Under the pieces are notes generated by a model. That model was given only the letters and a program-made list of their open reading frames with translations, was not told the DNA's origin and ran no database searches. The translations under genes and the position numbers were made by a program. Of a DNA stretch of 64,000 nt, positions 42,336 to 54,351 are shown piece by piece. Source of the DNA: Isotricha intestinalis (taxonomy: Eukaryota > Ciliophora > Litostomatea > Vestibuliferida > Isotrichidae); assembly GCA_023807065.1 (NCBI GenBank), contig JAJJLU010000349.1, positions 1-64,000 on the forward strand, given 5' to 3'. Within the stretch, counting starts at the first letter, position 1. Every line of letters begins with the position of its first letter.

Positions 42336-43505
42336 ATGAAAGTAGAAATGCCAACAATGAGGAAAAAATTAGATGAAAAAATAAAGAAAAAAATAGAGAA
42401 ATTATATGCATATAATATAAATCGTAGTGGAAATAATGCTTTAAAGAAACAAGATATAGCATTTAAAAATTTAGAAAAAGATTTTTATGAAGATATAATA
42501 AATAGTGATTTAAATATAAAAAAAAGTACAAAAAGTTTAGAAGGAATAAAAGATAAAACAATAAAAGAAAGTGTATATACAAATAAAAATATTCCTGATA
42601 TTTGGAAAACAAAATTAACATATAGACAAGAAGTTCATGATGCAATAAGTAATGATGAAAATTTTGCAAAATATGTAGGAACAAAAAATGAAGAAGAAAA
42701 AGTAGATTTTGAATTTGATAACAAATTACAACATTTTTCACAAACAAATTATAATAATAATTTAACAGGTGAAAAAAATAAAAGTAGAAATCATTTTTTA
42801 GGTTTAAATAATATATCAAAAACTATTGGTGATAATGATTCAATTTCAAAAAAAAATGAATGTTTTACTGAAAGAAGTGAAACAAGAAAACCAACAAAAA
42901 GAAAATTTTATTCTACTTTAATTCAACCAACAATAAATGATAAATTTATTGCAAGTAAATTAGATGAATATAGAATAAAATATAATATGAATAATTTTAT
43001 GACTGATATAAGACATAAAAGAATATTAGAAGGAAAAGATAAAGATTTAAAAGAAATACCAAATTTTTTAAAAATAAGAAAAGGAAATTATAGAAATTAT
43101 CTTAAATCACTTATAGAAAATGAAAAAGCAAAAGTTTTAGGAGAAAAAATATATGTTAATTTACTTCCTCCAAAAAATAGATTAGATGATATAGATATAG
43201 AAAAAAATAAATTAAAAAAACATAAAATGGAAATTCCAAATAAAATTAAATTTTTAGTTAGTTCTTCTCCAGAATATGATAATCCACCTAAAATTACTAA
43301 TCCTAATGTTAGAAGAGATTTAGAATTAATTGATTATTATGGTCCTTTATATGTTCATTGTAAATATTGTCATAGAAGAAATTTAGAATTTTATGAAAAT
43401 TCTGAAGTTAATCAATGCCTTCAGTTAACTAATTATTTAAAAAAAGTGAGATTAGGAAGAGATAAAGATGATGATGAAGAAAATGAAAAAAAAGAAAAAA
43501 AATAA
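42336..43505 (+). CDS. charged protein of unknown function
   Basis: A 389-residue protein rich in Lys, Glu and Asn. The start contains a short charged helix (MRKKLDEKIKKKIEKLY). Middle regions include TYRQEVHDAISNDENFAKYV. The last 80 residues are the most constrained-looking: YYGPLYVHCKYCHRRNLEFYEN, a CxxCH cluster with a further Cys 20 residues on, followed by an acidic tail. Four possible metal ligands are too few for a known finger. It has no membrane segment. The start ATG at 42336 is followed by a second at 42348; I use the first. Confidence 0.7.
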   Translation: MKVEMPTMRKKLDEKIKKKIEKLYAYNINRSGNNALKKQDIAFKNLEKDFYEDIINSDLNIKKSTKSLEGIKDKTIKESVYTNKNIPDIWKTKLTYRQEVHDAISNDENFAKYVGTKNEEEKVDFEFDNKLQHFSQTNYNNNLTGEKNKSRNHFLGLNNISKTIGDNDSISKKNECFTERSETRKPTKRKFYSTLIQPTINDKFIASKLDEYRIKYNMNNFMTDIRHKRILEGKDKDLKEIPNFLKIRKGNYRNYLKSLIENEKAKVLGEKIYVNLLPPKNRLDDIDIEKNKLKKHKMEIPNKIKFLVSSSPEYDNPPKITNPNVRRDLELIDYYGPLYVHCKYCHRRNLEFYENSEVNQCLQLTNYLKKVRLGRDKDDDEENEKKEKK

Positions 43506-43827
43506 TGTTTTTTTTGAATTATTAGTCTGATAATTTTTTTTTATTCATAAAAAATATTTTTTATCTTTATATATTTAATTTTTTTTATTGAATATAAGTT
43601 TGAAGAATATTATTAAAGGAACATTTTATTATTTTTATAATCTTTATTTTTTATATTTACTTTATTATCATATACTTCTCTTAAATAATTATTAGTTTAA
43701 AAATAAAATAATTAATCATTCAAACAATTATTAATTCCTAAATTAAAAATATAAAACTTCTAAATAAAAAAATAATAAAAAAACTCAATTAATATTTATG
43801 AAAAATAAAATTTTAATATCAAATAAT
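43506..43827. other. intergenic spacer between convergent genes
   Basis: About 320 AT-rich bases containing two 3' ends; nothing else is visible. Confidence 0.6.
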
Positions 43828-44259
43828 TTATTTAGCCTTTAACTGTTTTTCAATAAGATGTTGATTAACAGCATTCATTTGTTCATTTTTTTTTTTGATT
43901 AAATCATCGATTTTATCCAAATTTTTTTTAATAGATTCTAATTTTCTATCACAAAATTTATCAGCTTTATCAATAGTAGTTTCAACAAAAAAATTAGCTC
44001 CAATTTCAACAGTAACTCTTTTAACATCACAACATTTTCCAGGAATATATAAACTACTTGTCATTGGAACTAAAATTTCTTTATCTTGATATGTTTTTAA
44101 ATCTTTTATATATTCTTTATTATCTAAAAATTTATTATGTGCTATTTTTAAACTTGAATAATATGATGAATAATTTGAGATTTCTTGTTCTATTTGCTTT
44201 CCTACATAATTTAATTGTTCTATTGATAATTTTTCTAAAGGAACTTCTTTTATTTCCAT
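43828..44259 (-). CDS. PFDN5: prefoldin subunit 5
   Basis: A 143-residue alpha-type prefoldin, the usual length. Two helical arms (1-60 and 98-143) flank the beta hairpin region, whose motif ILVPMTSSLYIPGK followed by VTVEIGANFFVETT is the family signature for subunit 5 (consensus ILVPLTSSLYVPGKL). Prefoldin is a hexamer that passes nascent actin and tubulin to the CCT chaperonin in the cytosol, which fits a microtubule-rich cell. The gene is intronless and complete. Confidence 0.93.
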   Translation of the reverse strand: MEIKEVPLEKLSIEQLNYVGKQIEQEISNYSSYYSSLKIAHNKFLDNKEYIKDLKTYQDKEILVPMTSSLYIPGKCCDVKRVTVEIGANFFVETTIDKADKFCDRKLESIKKNLDKIDDLIKKKNEQMNAVNQHLIEKQLKAK

Positions 44260-44530
44260 TTTTTTATATAAATATTTTTTAATTTAAATTAGTATTTTTT
44301 TATTTTTTTTTAGATTAAATTTTTTAAAATATTATTCAAAAAATAGTTTTTTATAAATAAAATTATAAAAAAATAATATTACTTCAATAAAATATCATTT
44401 AAATAATATTTTCAAAAAAATAATAAAAGATTTTATAATGTAAATAAGTAAAAAAATTTTTTGAATAATATAATACTAATTTAATATAAATAATAGTAAA
44501 ATTATATAAACTTCTTTATCTGATTAATAA

Positions 44531-46078
44531 TTATAAATTACTTTTAGGTATTTGTCTAATAATAGAAACTTTTTCAAAAATTTTAGAAGCTTCATCTAAA
44601 TCAATAATTTCAAAATCATTATAAAAATTATTTAATTCATTTTGAATATTATTATTACCTTTTATTAAATTATTTTCTTCTTGAACTTCACTATCATCAA
44701 ATATAGAATTTGATTTTAACAAATTATTTGTTTTTACTTCACAAAAATGGTTTCTTCTCTCAATTAATAAATTTCTGAAAATATCTTTTGAATTTAAATT
44801 ATCATTTATTTTATCATCAAATATATTATTACACTGAGAAAAAAAATAATCATTAATTAAATTAGGTTGATCTAAAGATTTAAAAACAAAATAATCAATA
44901 TATTTATATCTATATTCATTATCATAAATACATAAAGGCCAATCTAAATTACAATTATTGAAATTAAAATTTAAAAGAGAATTTCTCATTAATGAATTAT
45001 TTTTACTATTTTTTATTGATTGTTGAAAAGCATTTAATACTTCTTCTATAATTTCTTTTTTAAAATCTAATCTTTTTTTATTTAACATTTCCATAGGAAA
45101 TTCAATATTATTTTCATAATCAAATAATTCATTTCTTAAATTTGAAATTCCTAGGTTACCAATATTTTTGATTAAATCATCATTATAATTTATAATTTCT
45201 TCAAATTCGAAATTATCATTTTCTATAAAATCATAATTTAAAGTTAAGTAATTAACAAAAAATAAAATAGTTTTAAATATAGTAATATTACCACAAAGAA
45301 AAAGAGAATCATAAATAGCATATAAAGTATTTTCATTAACATTTTCATTAAATAAACTAGTTAATAAAATTAAAATTTTATTTTGAAAATACATTTGCAT
45401 TTTTTCACATAATTCAAATTTCATTTCTAAAATTTCATTAATAATAGAAGCATCTGTAATTATTCCAATTAGATTTAGATAATAATCTGAAGGTAAAATA
45501 ACTTCGATTAATTGAGAAAAAAGCCAAAAAACTTCTTCTTCATTTCCATTATAAATTTCAAGTAATTTTCCAATAATCAAATTAAAACCTTGACAATAAC
45601 CAATAGTAATATTTCTTCTTGCATAAGCTATTAAAATATTTTTTAATTTTACAATTAAATATTTTTTATTATTATTATCTGAAAAAGTCCTCATTACATC
45701 TTTATCTATTTGTTTTTCATATGATGAAGGAATATTATTAAAATAATCATTAAATAAATTATTATAATAATTTTTATTATTTTCAATTTGATTTTTTGCT
45801 CCAGAAGAAATTAACCAAATTTTTGGATGATATTCTTTTGGAATTGAATTTTCTTTAAATAATTGTTTTAAAATATAATTTTCTTTATTTGAAAAAAAAT
45901 ATTTATTATCTAAATCATCCATCAAAGGCTTTCCATCTTTTTCCCATGTATATTTTTCTGCTCTTTCTATTTTATCTATAATGTCTATATTATCTAATAA
46001 TTTTCCTTCTTCATCAAATTTTTGAAATACTTCCTTTTCCCCATATAATAAAATATGGTTTGTATCTCTTATTTTCAT
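44531..46078 (-). CDS. TBC-domain Rab GTPase-activating protein
   Basis: A 515-residue protein with TBC domain about 75-390. It begins with the IPKEYHPKIWLISSGA entry motif. The arginine finger is Arg130 in IDKDVMRTF and the glutamine finger Gln163 in IGYCQGFN, both intact, so GAP activity is expected. The next helices (EEEVFWLFSQLIEVILPSDYY) match TBC proteins. The C-terminus is Asn-rich with a short acidic segment and no PH or PTB domain. It would switch off a Rab at some membrane; the target cannot be inferred. The gene is convergent with nothing nearby; prefoldin lies 271 bp downstream on the same strand. Confidence 0.9.
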   Translation of the reverse strand: MKIRDTNHILLYGEKEVFQKFDEEGKLLDNIDIIDKIERAEKYTWEKDGKPLMDDLDNKYFFSNKENYILKQLFKENSIPKEYHPKIWLISSGAKNQIENNKNYYNNLFNDYFNNIPSSYEKQIDKDVMRTFSDNNNKKYLIVKLKNILIAYARRNITIGYCQGFNLIIGKLLEIYNGNEEEVFWLFSQLIEVILPSDYYLNLIGIITDASIINEILEMKFELCEKMQMYFQNKILILLTSLFNENVNENTLYAIYDSLFLCGNITIFKTILFFVNYLTLNYDFIENDNFEFEEIINYNDDLIKNIGNLGISNLRNELFDYENNIEFPMEMLNKKRLDFKKEIIEEVLNAFQQSIKNSKNNSLMRNSLLNFNFNNCNLDWPLCIYDNEYRYKYIDYFVFKSLDQPNLINDYFFSQCNNIFDDKINDNLNSKDIFRNLLIERRNHFCEVKTNNLLKSNSIFDDSEVQEENNLIKGNNNIQNELNNFYNDFEIIDLDEASKIFEKVSIIRQIPKSNL

Positions 46079-46697
46079 TTTATATTTTTAAATTTTATTT
46101 TCATTTATAATTTGTTATTTTTTTTTGAGTTAATAATATTTAATATTATGATGTACATACCATAATAATATATTATATATTCTTATTATCTGTTATTACA
46201 TTTAGTAATACTATGAGTTTTTTTTAATTATAATTAATTTTGAAATTTTGTTTCTTCTATTCTTTTAATTATTTTTTAACACCAAAAATGAATAAAAAGA
46301 AAAAGTTAACACGAAAAAAATATGAACAAAATTAAATAAATATAATTAATTATCCCTACTCTTAATCACAATAATAAATGTTTTTGATCCGCAATTTTTA
46401 ATCTTCTCTAAATAAATATTTTTTTGATTTTTTATAATATTCAAACTTAATACCATTCCAATATTTATATTTTAGATATATTTTTTTAACAGTTTGTTTA
46501 AAATATTCTAAAAATTCTATCATAAAAAATTCAATTTGAATAGAAAAAAATGCCTCTTTTCCACATGTTTTTCCCTTTAAAAAGTAATATTAAAAAATAT
46601 CAATATCGATTAATCAAATAATTAATATAACATCAGATAAAAAATATTCTTCTAAGATATATTTATATAATCAAAACTAAAAAAATTCAACATAAAA
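46079..46697. other. intergenic spacer between divergent genes
   Basis: About 620 bases. I searched it for a RING-encoding 5' exon of the NOT4-like gene and found no Cys-rich frame. It is otherwise plain AT-rich. Confidence 0.6.
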
Positions 46698-47681
46698 ATG
46701 TCAATTTGTAAAAAAACGACTACTCTTATTTCAAACGAAGAAAAAAACCAATTATCAAACAAATTTTTTATTGTTAAAAATATAATATTTTTATCAAAAA
46801 TACCGAGAGAAATTTTTTCAAAGGAAATTTTGATACAAAAAAAATTTTTAGGTCAATATGGTCATATAAATCAACTTTATTTAATAAACAATAATAAACA
46901 TGAAAACAGTGTAATAGCCCAATTTGATACAGTCAATCAAGCTGCTCTTTCTATAATAGCTTTAAATAATTTTGAAATAAATAAAAATCAAAAATTAAAA
47001 ATTTCTTATTATTATAGTAGGTACTGTCATTCTTTTCTAAATAATAAAGAATGTAAAAATGTAAATTGTCTTTTCATTCATTCTACAAAAATTAATGATT
47101 ATTTGTATAAAGAAATTCAAGTTAATGAATATATCAATTCATTTCTTTTTGCTTTAAATATTTTAGATGTTTCTTTAACTTCTTTTCAATTACTGTCTGA
47201 AAGAATTATTGGGGAAAAATACTTTGAAAAAACAAATAAATTTCCTAAAATGACTGTTAAGAAATTAAAAAATGAAGAAAATTTTAGAAAGATTAGTTTA
47301 AATTTTTTTTTTAACTCAAATACGTTATTAAATAATATTTTGTTGAAAAAAAATAAATCGAAAAGTTTTAAAAACTCAATGAAAAAAGTAGATAATATTA
47401 ATAAAGAAAGAAAAAAAAGATCTGTGAGTCATATTAATCTTTTTAAAAATATAATATTAAATAAGCGAACAGAGAAATCAAGATTTTTATTCGTGAAAAA
47501 AATAGAAAATAAAGAAGATAAAGTTAATGTTCCTGATTTTGTAATAAACACAATAGATAAATTACTCAAATTGTATTTAAATGAAAAGACTTCAGAAAAT
47601 AAAAATTTAATTCAAAATGTAAATAATATAAATTTTAATGCAAATTGGTCAGATTTGCTTTTAATTAAAAATTTATGGTAA
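46698..47681 (+). CDS. NOT4-like RRM-C3H protein lacking the RING domain
   Basis: A 327-residue protein. Residues 22-105 form an RRM of NOT4 type (VKNIIFLSKIPREIF, then KKFLGQYGHINQLYL and FDTVNQAALSIIALNN). The C3H1 finger C110-x8-C119-x4-C124-x3-H128 (YCHSFLNNKECKNVNCLFIH) follows at once, exactly the NOT4 order and spacing. CNOT4 normally starts with a C4C4 RING that makes it the E3 ligase of the CCR4-NOT complex; here the first 22 residues hold a single Cys and no upstream exon is visible. The protein would bind RNA or ribosomes but should not ubiquitinate by itself. The C-terminus is basic and disordered, ending in WSDLLLIKNLW. Confidence 0.8.
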   Translation: MSICKKTTTLISNEEKNQLSNKFFIVKNIIFLSKIPREIFSKEILIQKKFLGQYGHINQLYLINNNKHENSVIAQFDTVNQAALSIIALNNFEINKNQKLKISYYYSRYCHSFLNNKECKNVNCLFIHSTKINDYLYKEIQVNEYINSFLFALNILDVSLTSFQLLSERIIGEKYFEKTNKFPKMTVKKLKNEENFRKISLNFFFNSNTLLNNILLKKNKSKSFKNSMKKVDNINKERKKRSVSHINLFKNIILNKRTEKSRFLFVKKIENKEDKVNVPDFVINTIDKLLKLYLNEKTSENKNLIQNVNNINFNANWSDLLLIKNLW

Positions 47682-48168
47682 AAAGAATAACCATAAAATG
47701 TTAATTAACTATTGGTTCCTTTGATAACACGTCTTCACGTGAATCTAAGGTATATATTATAATCTATCATAATTTTAACATTAAGTGTTTTATTTTATAG
47801 TATAAATCTTTAAAAATTTTTAAATACTTTTTTACAATAGAATTCTTTGATTTAATATATGTTATTTAATTATATGAGTAATAATTTAGATACATAAAAA
47901 TTTTTTTTACAATTTTTTATTAACTTATAAAAATAAAAATTAATTTTCTTAGGAAATAAATAATTTATGTGTTATGATTTGTTTTTATGAATGTTTTATT
48001 TCACTTTTTTAATTTAAATATTTAAAGAAAATAATTAAATATTAAAAATTAATTGTATTATATATTTATAAAAAATTATATTTTATTTATTCTTCTTAAT
48101 ATCTTTATATGATTATTTTTTAAAATAATAAACAAAATTTTAAATATTTTTAAATTATATTTATTTTT
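47682..48168. other. spacer with a GC-raised stem-loop
   Basis: Nearly 490 bases, mostly AT, except for a stem-loop at 47718-47750 just after the NOT4-like stop, listed separately. Confidence 0.6.
47718..47750. other. GC-raised stem-loop downstream of the NOT4-like gene
   Basis: Outer arms CCTTTGA/TCTAAGG (one mismatch) enclose an inner CACG/CGTG stem with loop TCTTCA. The site includes the palindrome CACGTG at 47736-47741. It lies 37 nt after a stop codon and is clearly less AT-rich than its surroundings. It could be a 3'-UTR element or part of a small RNA; too short to classify. Confidence 0.4.
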
Positions 48169-50096
<1,928 letters not shown>

Positions 50097-50563
50097 ACTA
50101 AAAATAAATCTTTTAAAATATAAATAAAAAAATAAAAATTAAAAATAAACAATAATTTATAATTAAATAAAAAACTCTTTTAATAAACATATTTAAAAAA
50201 CATAAAGAATTTAATCCAACTGATAAGTAGTTTAAACCAATAAAAAGGGATCTTTGTTTATCTCTACCATAATATGAATTAAATTAATGGAAAACTTGTT
50301 TTAACGAATATATTGAATCATTGTCTCTTTAGTTTATGATAATTTTTTGATGATTATTTTTTTTATTATTTTTAATATATTTTATTTAGTTTTTTACTTT
50401 AGAACCCTTTTTTAAAACACTTTTTTTAATTTATTTTTTTTAAATTAAAGACTATCTTTAATATTATTATTTATATTTATTTATAATTATTAAAATTTAT
50501 TTATATTTCTTTAATATATTTTTTATATAATAATTGTCTTAAATGAATAAAATTTTTTTATAA
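50097..50563. other. intergenic spacer
   Basis: About 470 bases. 50210-50290 is slightly richer in G/C and includes the palindrome GTTTAAAC (50230-50237), but no convincing RNA or gene is visible. A seven-codon upstream ORF starts at 50541, just before the ankyrin gene. Confidence 0.5.
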
Positions 50564-52714
50564 ATGAAATCAATATTTATGACAAAATTAGCTTTGAATC
50601 AAAATAAAGTGGAAGATATTTCATTAAATAGTTCAAGAAATTATTTGGTTAAAAAGAGAAATAAAATTTTTTATAAACCGATATCATTTGATAAAACTAA
50701 TTTAAAAAGAACTGGTTTTTGGAATTCACTTCAATTTAATAATTTTTTAAAAACAAATCAAAAAGAAAATAATTACTCTATTGATAAAAAAACACCTTTT
50801 TTATTAGATATTATTCATAATAATAAATTTCAAATGAACACTATTAATTTTTTATCACCAACTAATAAAATTAATTCATATAAATCAAAAGTAAAAAACT
50901 CTAATTATCCAAATTTTAAATTATTAAGATTTAATTCTTCTGATTATAGTAAAGAAGGTGATTATTACTTGTCTTCAATTTCTTCTCAAAATAAAAATGA
51001 TAATCAAATAGTTAATAATTATAAATCAATTAATAATAATAAATCTTATTCAACTTCAAAAAAAAAAGGTAAAAAAATAAAATTATCTTTAAATACATTA
51101 CCTGAGCAAAATAACTATTTTAAAACACAAAGAATTTTAAATGAAAAATATGAAATTTCAATGAAAAAATCAAATGAAATTATATCAAATTTATATCAAA
51201 AAAAAAAAAAAAATAGAGAAGATATTATTCAACAAAATATAAATGGGGAAAAAAAAAAGAAAAAAAGAAATAAAAGTGTAGAAAATATGGTAAAGAGAGT
51301 TTTATATGGAACTTCACAAACAATTCAAAATACACATAATAATAATAATAATAATGAAAAAAAAATTACTATTTCCAAAATGAATATTATTAATTTTAAT
51401 AATAATAATAAAAAAAATAATTCTATAAATGCTGTAAACAGTAGGAATAATTTAAATTTTATTAAATCAATTAATAATAAAAAACCTATTATTAATAATG
51501 TAATAAATAATAATAATAATAACAAATTATTATCTATAAATAATAAATTTTCAGGATTTACTATTTATAATTCAATTTCTAGGAAAAAACTTATAAAGCA
51601 ATTTCCTACAATTAAATTAAGAAAAAGAAATTATAGGAAATATATAATAGAATATTTTACATCTGAAATTAAAAATAATAAAATAAATGATAATAAGGAT
51701 TTAATTAAAAAAAGTAAATTAATAATTGAACAAAAATTATCATCAGTTAAATCAAATCAATTATCAGTAAAAAATCCTTATAAAGATATTTATTCTTCTT
51801 TAAAAGAAATAAAAACAGAATTTATTTCTAATATTACATTATTTAATGAAGAAAATTATGAAGAATATTTTCTAGATAATAAATTTATTCATTATATTAA
51901 AGAAAATTTTTTAATAACATGCTTTCAGATTCTTTTAAAAAATACTTATTTTGATTTTAAAGAAAAATTATTAGAGTATCTTTTTTATGGAGAAAATCCA
52001 ATAAAAAATCATTCTATGATAAAAAAAAAATTTACTAAGAAATCAGTAATTTTTATTTATCATGTTGATTTTGAAATTGAAAATCAAGTTTTTATGAATA
52101 GACTTTATTTAAGAGATAATATTGGCTCAATAAAAATCAAAGAAAATAAATTTAAACATTATGTTTCAAAAAGAAGTAAAAAACATATTCAAACAAAAAT
52201 ATCTAATTTACTGATAAATAAAGAAGAAAATGAAACTAAATCAATAGCTTTTAATTTTAAAAGAATTGATAATAAATTAGAAAATTTTTCAGTGTTATCA
52301 AATAAAAATAATCTTAAAAGAGATAATAGTAATATTATAAAAAATAATAAATTAAATAGTGATAGTATATTTAGAAGTTTATCATTTTTTGCTTATCATA
52401 ATGATTTAAAAAAATTCGAACAATATTTTGAAAATTTTAAAGATTCATTTAATATAGAAAAAACTGATAATAAAAATAATACATTACTTATATTAAGTGT
52501 TAAATTTCATAGTTATGAAATATTTAAATTTTTAATTGAAAAAGGAGCTAATATAAATACCCAAAATATATATTTAAATACTCCTTTACATTATGCTTTT
52601 GCATCTAAATTATATAAATATATTGATTTATTAATTAGTAAAGGTGCAAATGAAAATCTAAAAAATATTTATGGGCAAACTTGCTTTGAATGTATAAAAG
52701 TAGAAAGTGAATAA
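50564..52714 (+). CDS. Asn/Lys-rich protein with C-terminal ankyrin repeats
   Basis: A 716-residue protein. Residues 1-360 are disordered and Asn/Lys/Ser-rich with a very basic patch (GEKKKKKRNKS). Residues about 365-530 are more ordered and helical, with aromatics (HYIKENFLITCFQILLKN). Two to three ankyrin repeats occupy about 625-712: NKNNTLLILSVKFHSYEIFKFLIEKGANINTQ, then NTPLHYAFASKLYKYIDLLISKGANENLKN. Ankyrin repeats mediate protein binding. There is no kinase or membrane domain. The identity beyond this is unknown. Confidence 0.75.
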   Translation: MKSIFMTKLALNQNKVEDISLNSSRNYLVKKRNKIFYKPISFDKTNLKRTGFWNSLQFNNFLKTNQKENNYSIDKKTPFLLDIIHNNKFQMNTINFLSPTNKINSYKSKVKNSNYPNFKLLRFNSSDYSKEGDYYLSSISSQNKNDNQIVNNYKSINNNKSYSTSKKKGKKIKLSLNTLPEQNNYFKTQRILNEKYEISMKKSNEIISNLYQKKKKNREDIIQQNINGEKKKKKRNKSVENMVKRVLYGTSQTIQNTHNNNNNNEKKITISKMNIINFNNNNKKNNSINAVNSRNNLNFIKSINNKKPIINNVINNNNNNKLLSINNKFSGFTIYNSISRKKLIKQFPTIKLRKRNYRKYIIEYFTSEIKNNKINDNKDLIKKSKLIIEQKLSSVKSNQLSVKNPYKDIYSSLKEIKTEFISNITLFNEENYEEYFLDNKFIHYIKENFLITCFQILLKNTYFDFKEKLLEYLFYGENPIKNHSMIKKKFTKKSVIFIYHVDFEIENQVFMNRLYLRDNIGSIKIKENKFKHYVSKRSKKHIQTKISNLLINKEENETKSIAFNFKRIDNKLENFSVLSNKNNLKRDNSNIIKNNKLNSDSIFRSLSFFAYHNDLKKFEQYFENFKDSFNIEKTDNKNNTLLILSVKFHSYEIFKFLIEKGANINTQNIYLNTPLHYAFASKLYKYIDLLISKGANENLKNIYGQTCFECIKVESE

Positions 52715-53192
52715 ATATTTTTTGGGAGTAAACAAATTTAATAATATAAATTTGTTGATATTTTTAAAATAAAGATAGAGTAAAAAATATAATTATATAT
52801 ATTTATATATATTTTTAAGGATTAATATAACAAAATTTGGTAAAACTTAAATATTTTTTAATTATAAAATATAATATAAATATATGAATGAAATTTTGAA
52901 AATTTCATAAATCATATTTTATATAGTCAAATTACAATATATAAAATAATCATACTATTTAAATAAATGAAAAAATAAGTAAATAAAAGATAATACTTTT
53001 AATAAAGAGAATGTATGAAAAAAAGAATATTAATAAATGATTATAATTTCTGTGATTCTCTATCACCGAAGACTAAGAATGATTTCTTAATATTATAAAT
53101 AATTTAGAAATTAAATTTTTATATTTATTAAAATAAAATAAAATATTAATAATTTAAAAAATTAAAAAAAATAAATAAAATAAATAAAAAAT
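52715..53192. other. spacer with two adjacent hairpins
   Basis: About 480 AT-rich bases between two plus-strand genes. At 53052-53088 two short perfect hairpins stand next to each other: GTGAT-TCTCT-ATCAC and AAGAA-TGAT-TTCTT, in a locally GC-raised patch about 105 bp upstream of the next start codon. Confidence 0.5.
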
Positions 53193-54082
53193 ATGACTAC
53201 AACCGATAGAGCAGAACAAATAAAACTTGAAGCAGAATACTTTAATAATTCCCTTGGAATAAAAATGGAAAAATCAGGTCGAGCATATGAATTAGAACAA
53301 ATGGCAGATGATTTTTTTTCAAGATTAAACAGAGCGTATAACGTCCAATCAGAAAAAGTAAAAAAAAAATAACTAAATAATTTAATAATCTTTTAAATGA
53401 ATAGGAAGAAGAAAAATTATTAAAAAAAAAAGAATTAAACAAAACTCAAAAAGAGCCATTTATAATATCAAAGAAAAAAAAGACATTCTCAAATTCAATA
53501 TTTGACGAACAAGAACCGTGGAGACCAACCTATGTTCATAATAGACATTTTGAAAAATTTAATAAATTAAATCATGAACATGATCCAAATTCATGGGAAC
53601 AAGTAAAATAAAAAAATATATATTCTTTTTAGTTAAGAGCATCATTAGTTCCAAGGTCTTATACAAAAGAAAAAGAATTACCTCAAGGAAAAGACATTTA
53701 TCCTCAAAGAAAAATTGGAGATTATTTTGATAATCTTAGAAAAAAAAATCCTCCTCAATATACAAAATTAGGAAAATATGGAAATGAATTAATGAATAAA
53801 TTTATTAATCAAAATTTAAAAAAAGAAAAACAATTAAAAGATTATGAAGATAGTATTTGGAAATATAAACATTCTAAACCTCCTTTAGATATTAATGGTT
53901 GGTTACCTTTTAATCATATTAAAGAAGAATTTTCTAAATTTCCTGCTGATCAAGTTCATTCTTTTAGAAAAGAACCAAAGAAAAAATATCTTATTGAAGA
54001 ACCTTTTCTAATTCCTAAAAAAGAAGGAGATTATTTTTATCAAAGACCTAGTAAAGCTATTAATCATTATTATATTTTATAA
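53193..54082 (+). CDS. unknown protein, three exons
   Basis: Spliced model: exons 53193-53357, 53405-53602 and 53633-54082, with introns of 47 nt (53358-53404) and 30 nt (53603-53632), both GT..AG; 270 residues ending at TAA. The frame is phase-consistent and each exon is rich in normal, non-repetitive coding sequence. The protein is basic, with several Trp and Pro motifs (EPWRPTYVHNRHFEKF, PPLDINGWLPFNHI, FYQRPSKAINHYYIL). It has no Asn run, unlike most neighbours. The N-terminal helix contains an EAEYFNNSLGIKMEKS segment. I recognise no family; a ciliary or microtubule structural protein is a guess from composition only. Confidence 0.75.
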
Positions 54083-54351
54083 AATATTTTTTTAATTTTA
54101 ATTTTTTTTTATTTTGTTTTTATTTTAAAAAAACTTTTATTTTCTAATTTAAGAATTTTGTAAAAAGTAATCAAATAACTAAATAATAAAAATTTAATAA
54201 TAATTATTTAAATTTAGAATCCCAATATAAAAATAAAATATATGTATAATTAATTTTTAAATCAAAACATTTTAATTATTTGAATTAAAATTTTTGTTCG
54301 AATTTAATCAAAATACAATATTATCATTCAAAACAAATTTAGAAAATTAAT

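Noticed and set aside
54290..54310. tRNA T-loop-like GTTCGAATTT
   Set aside because: No cloverleaf stems can be formed around it and the flanks are pure AT.
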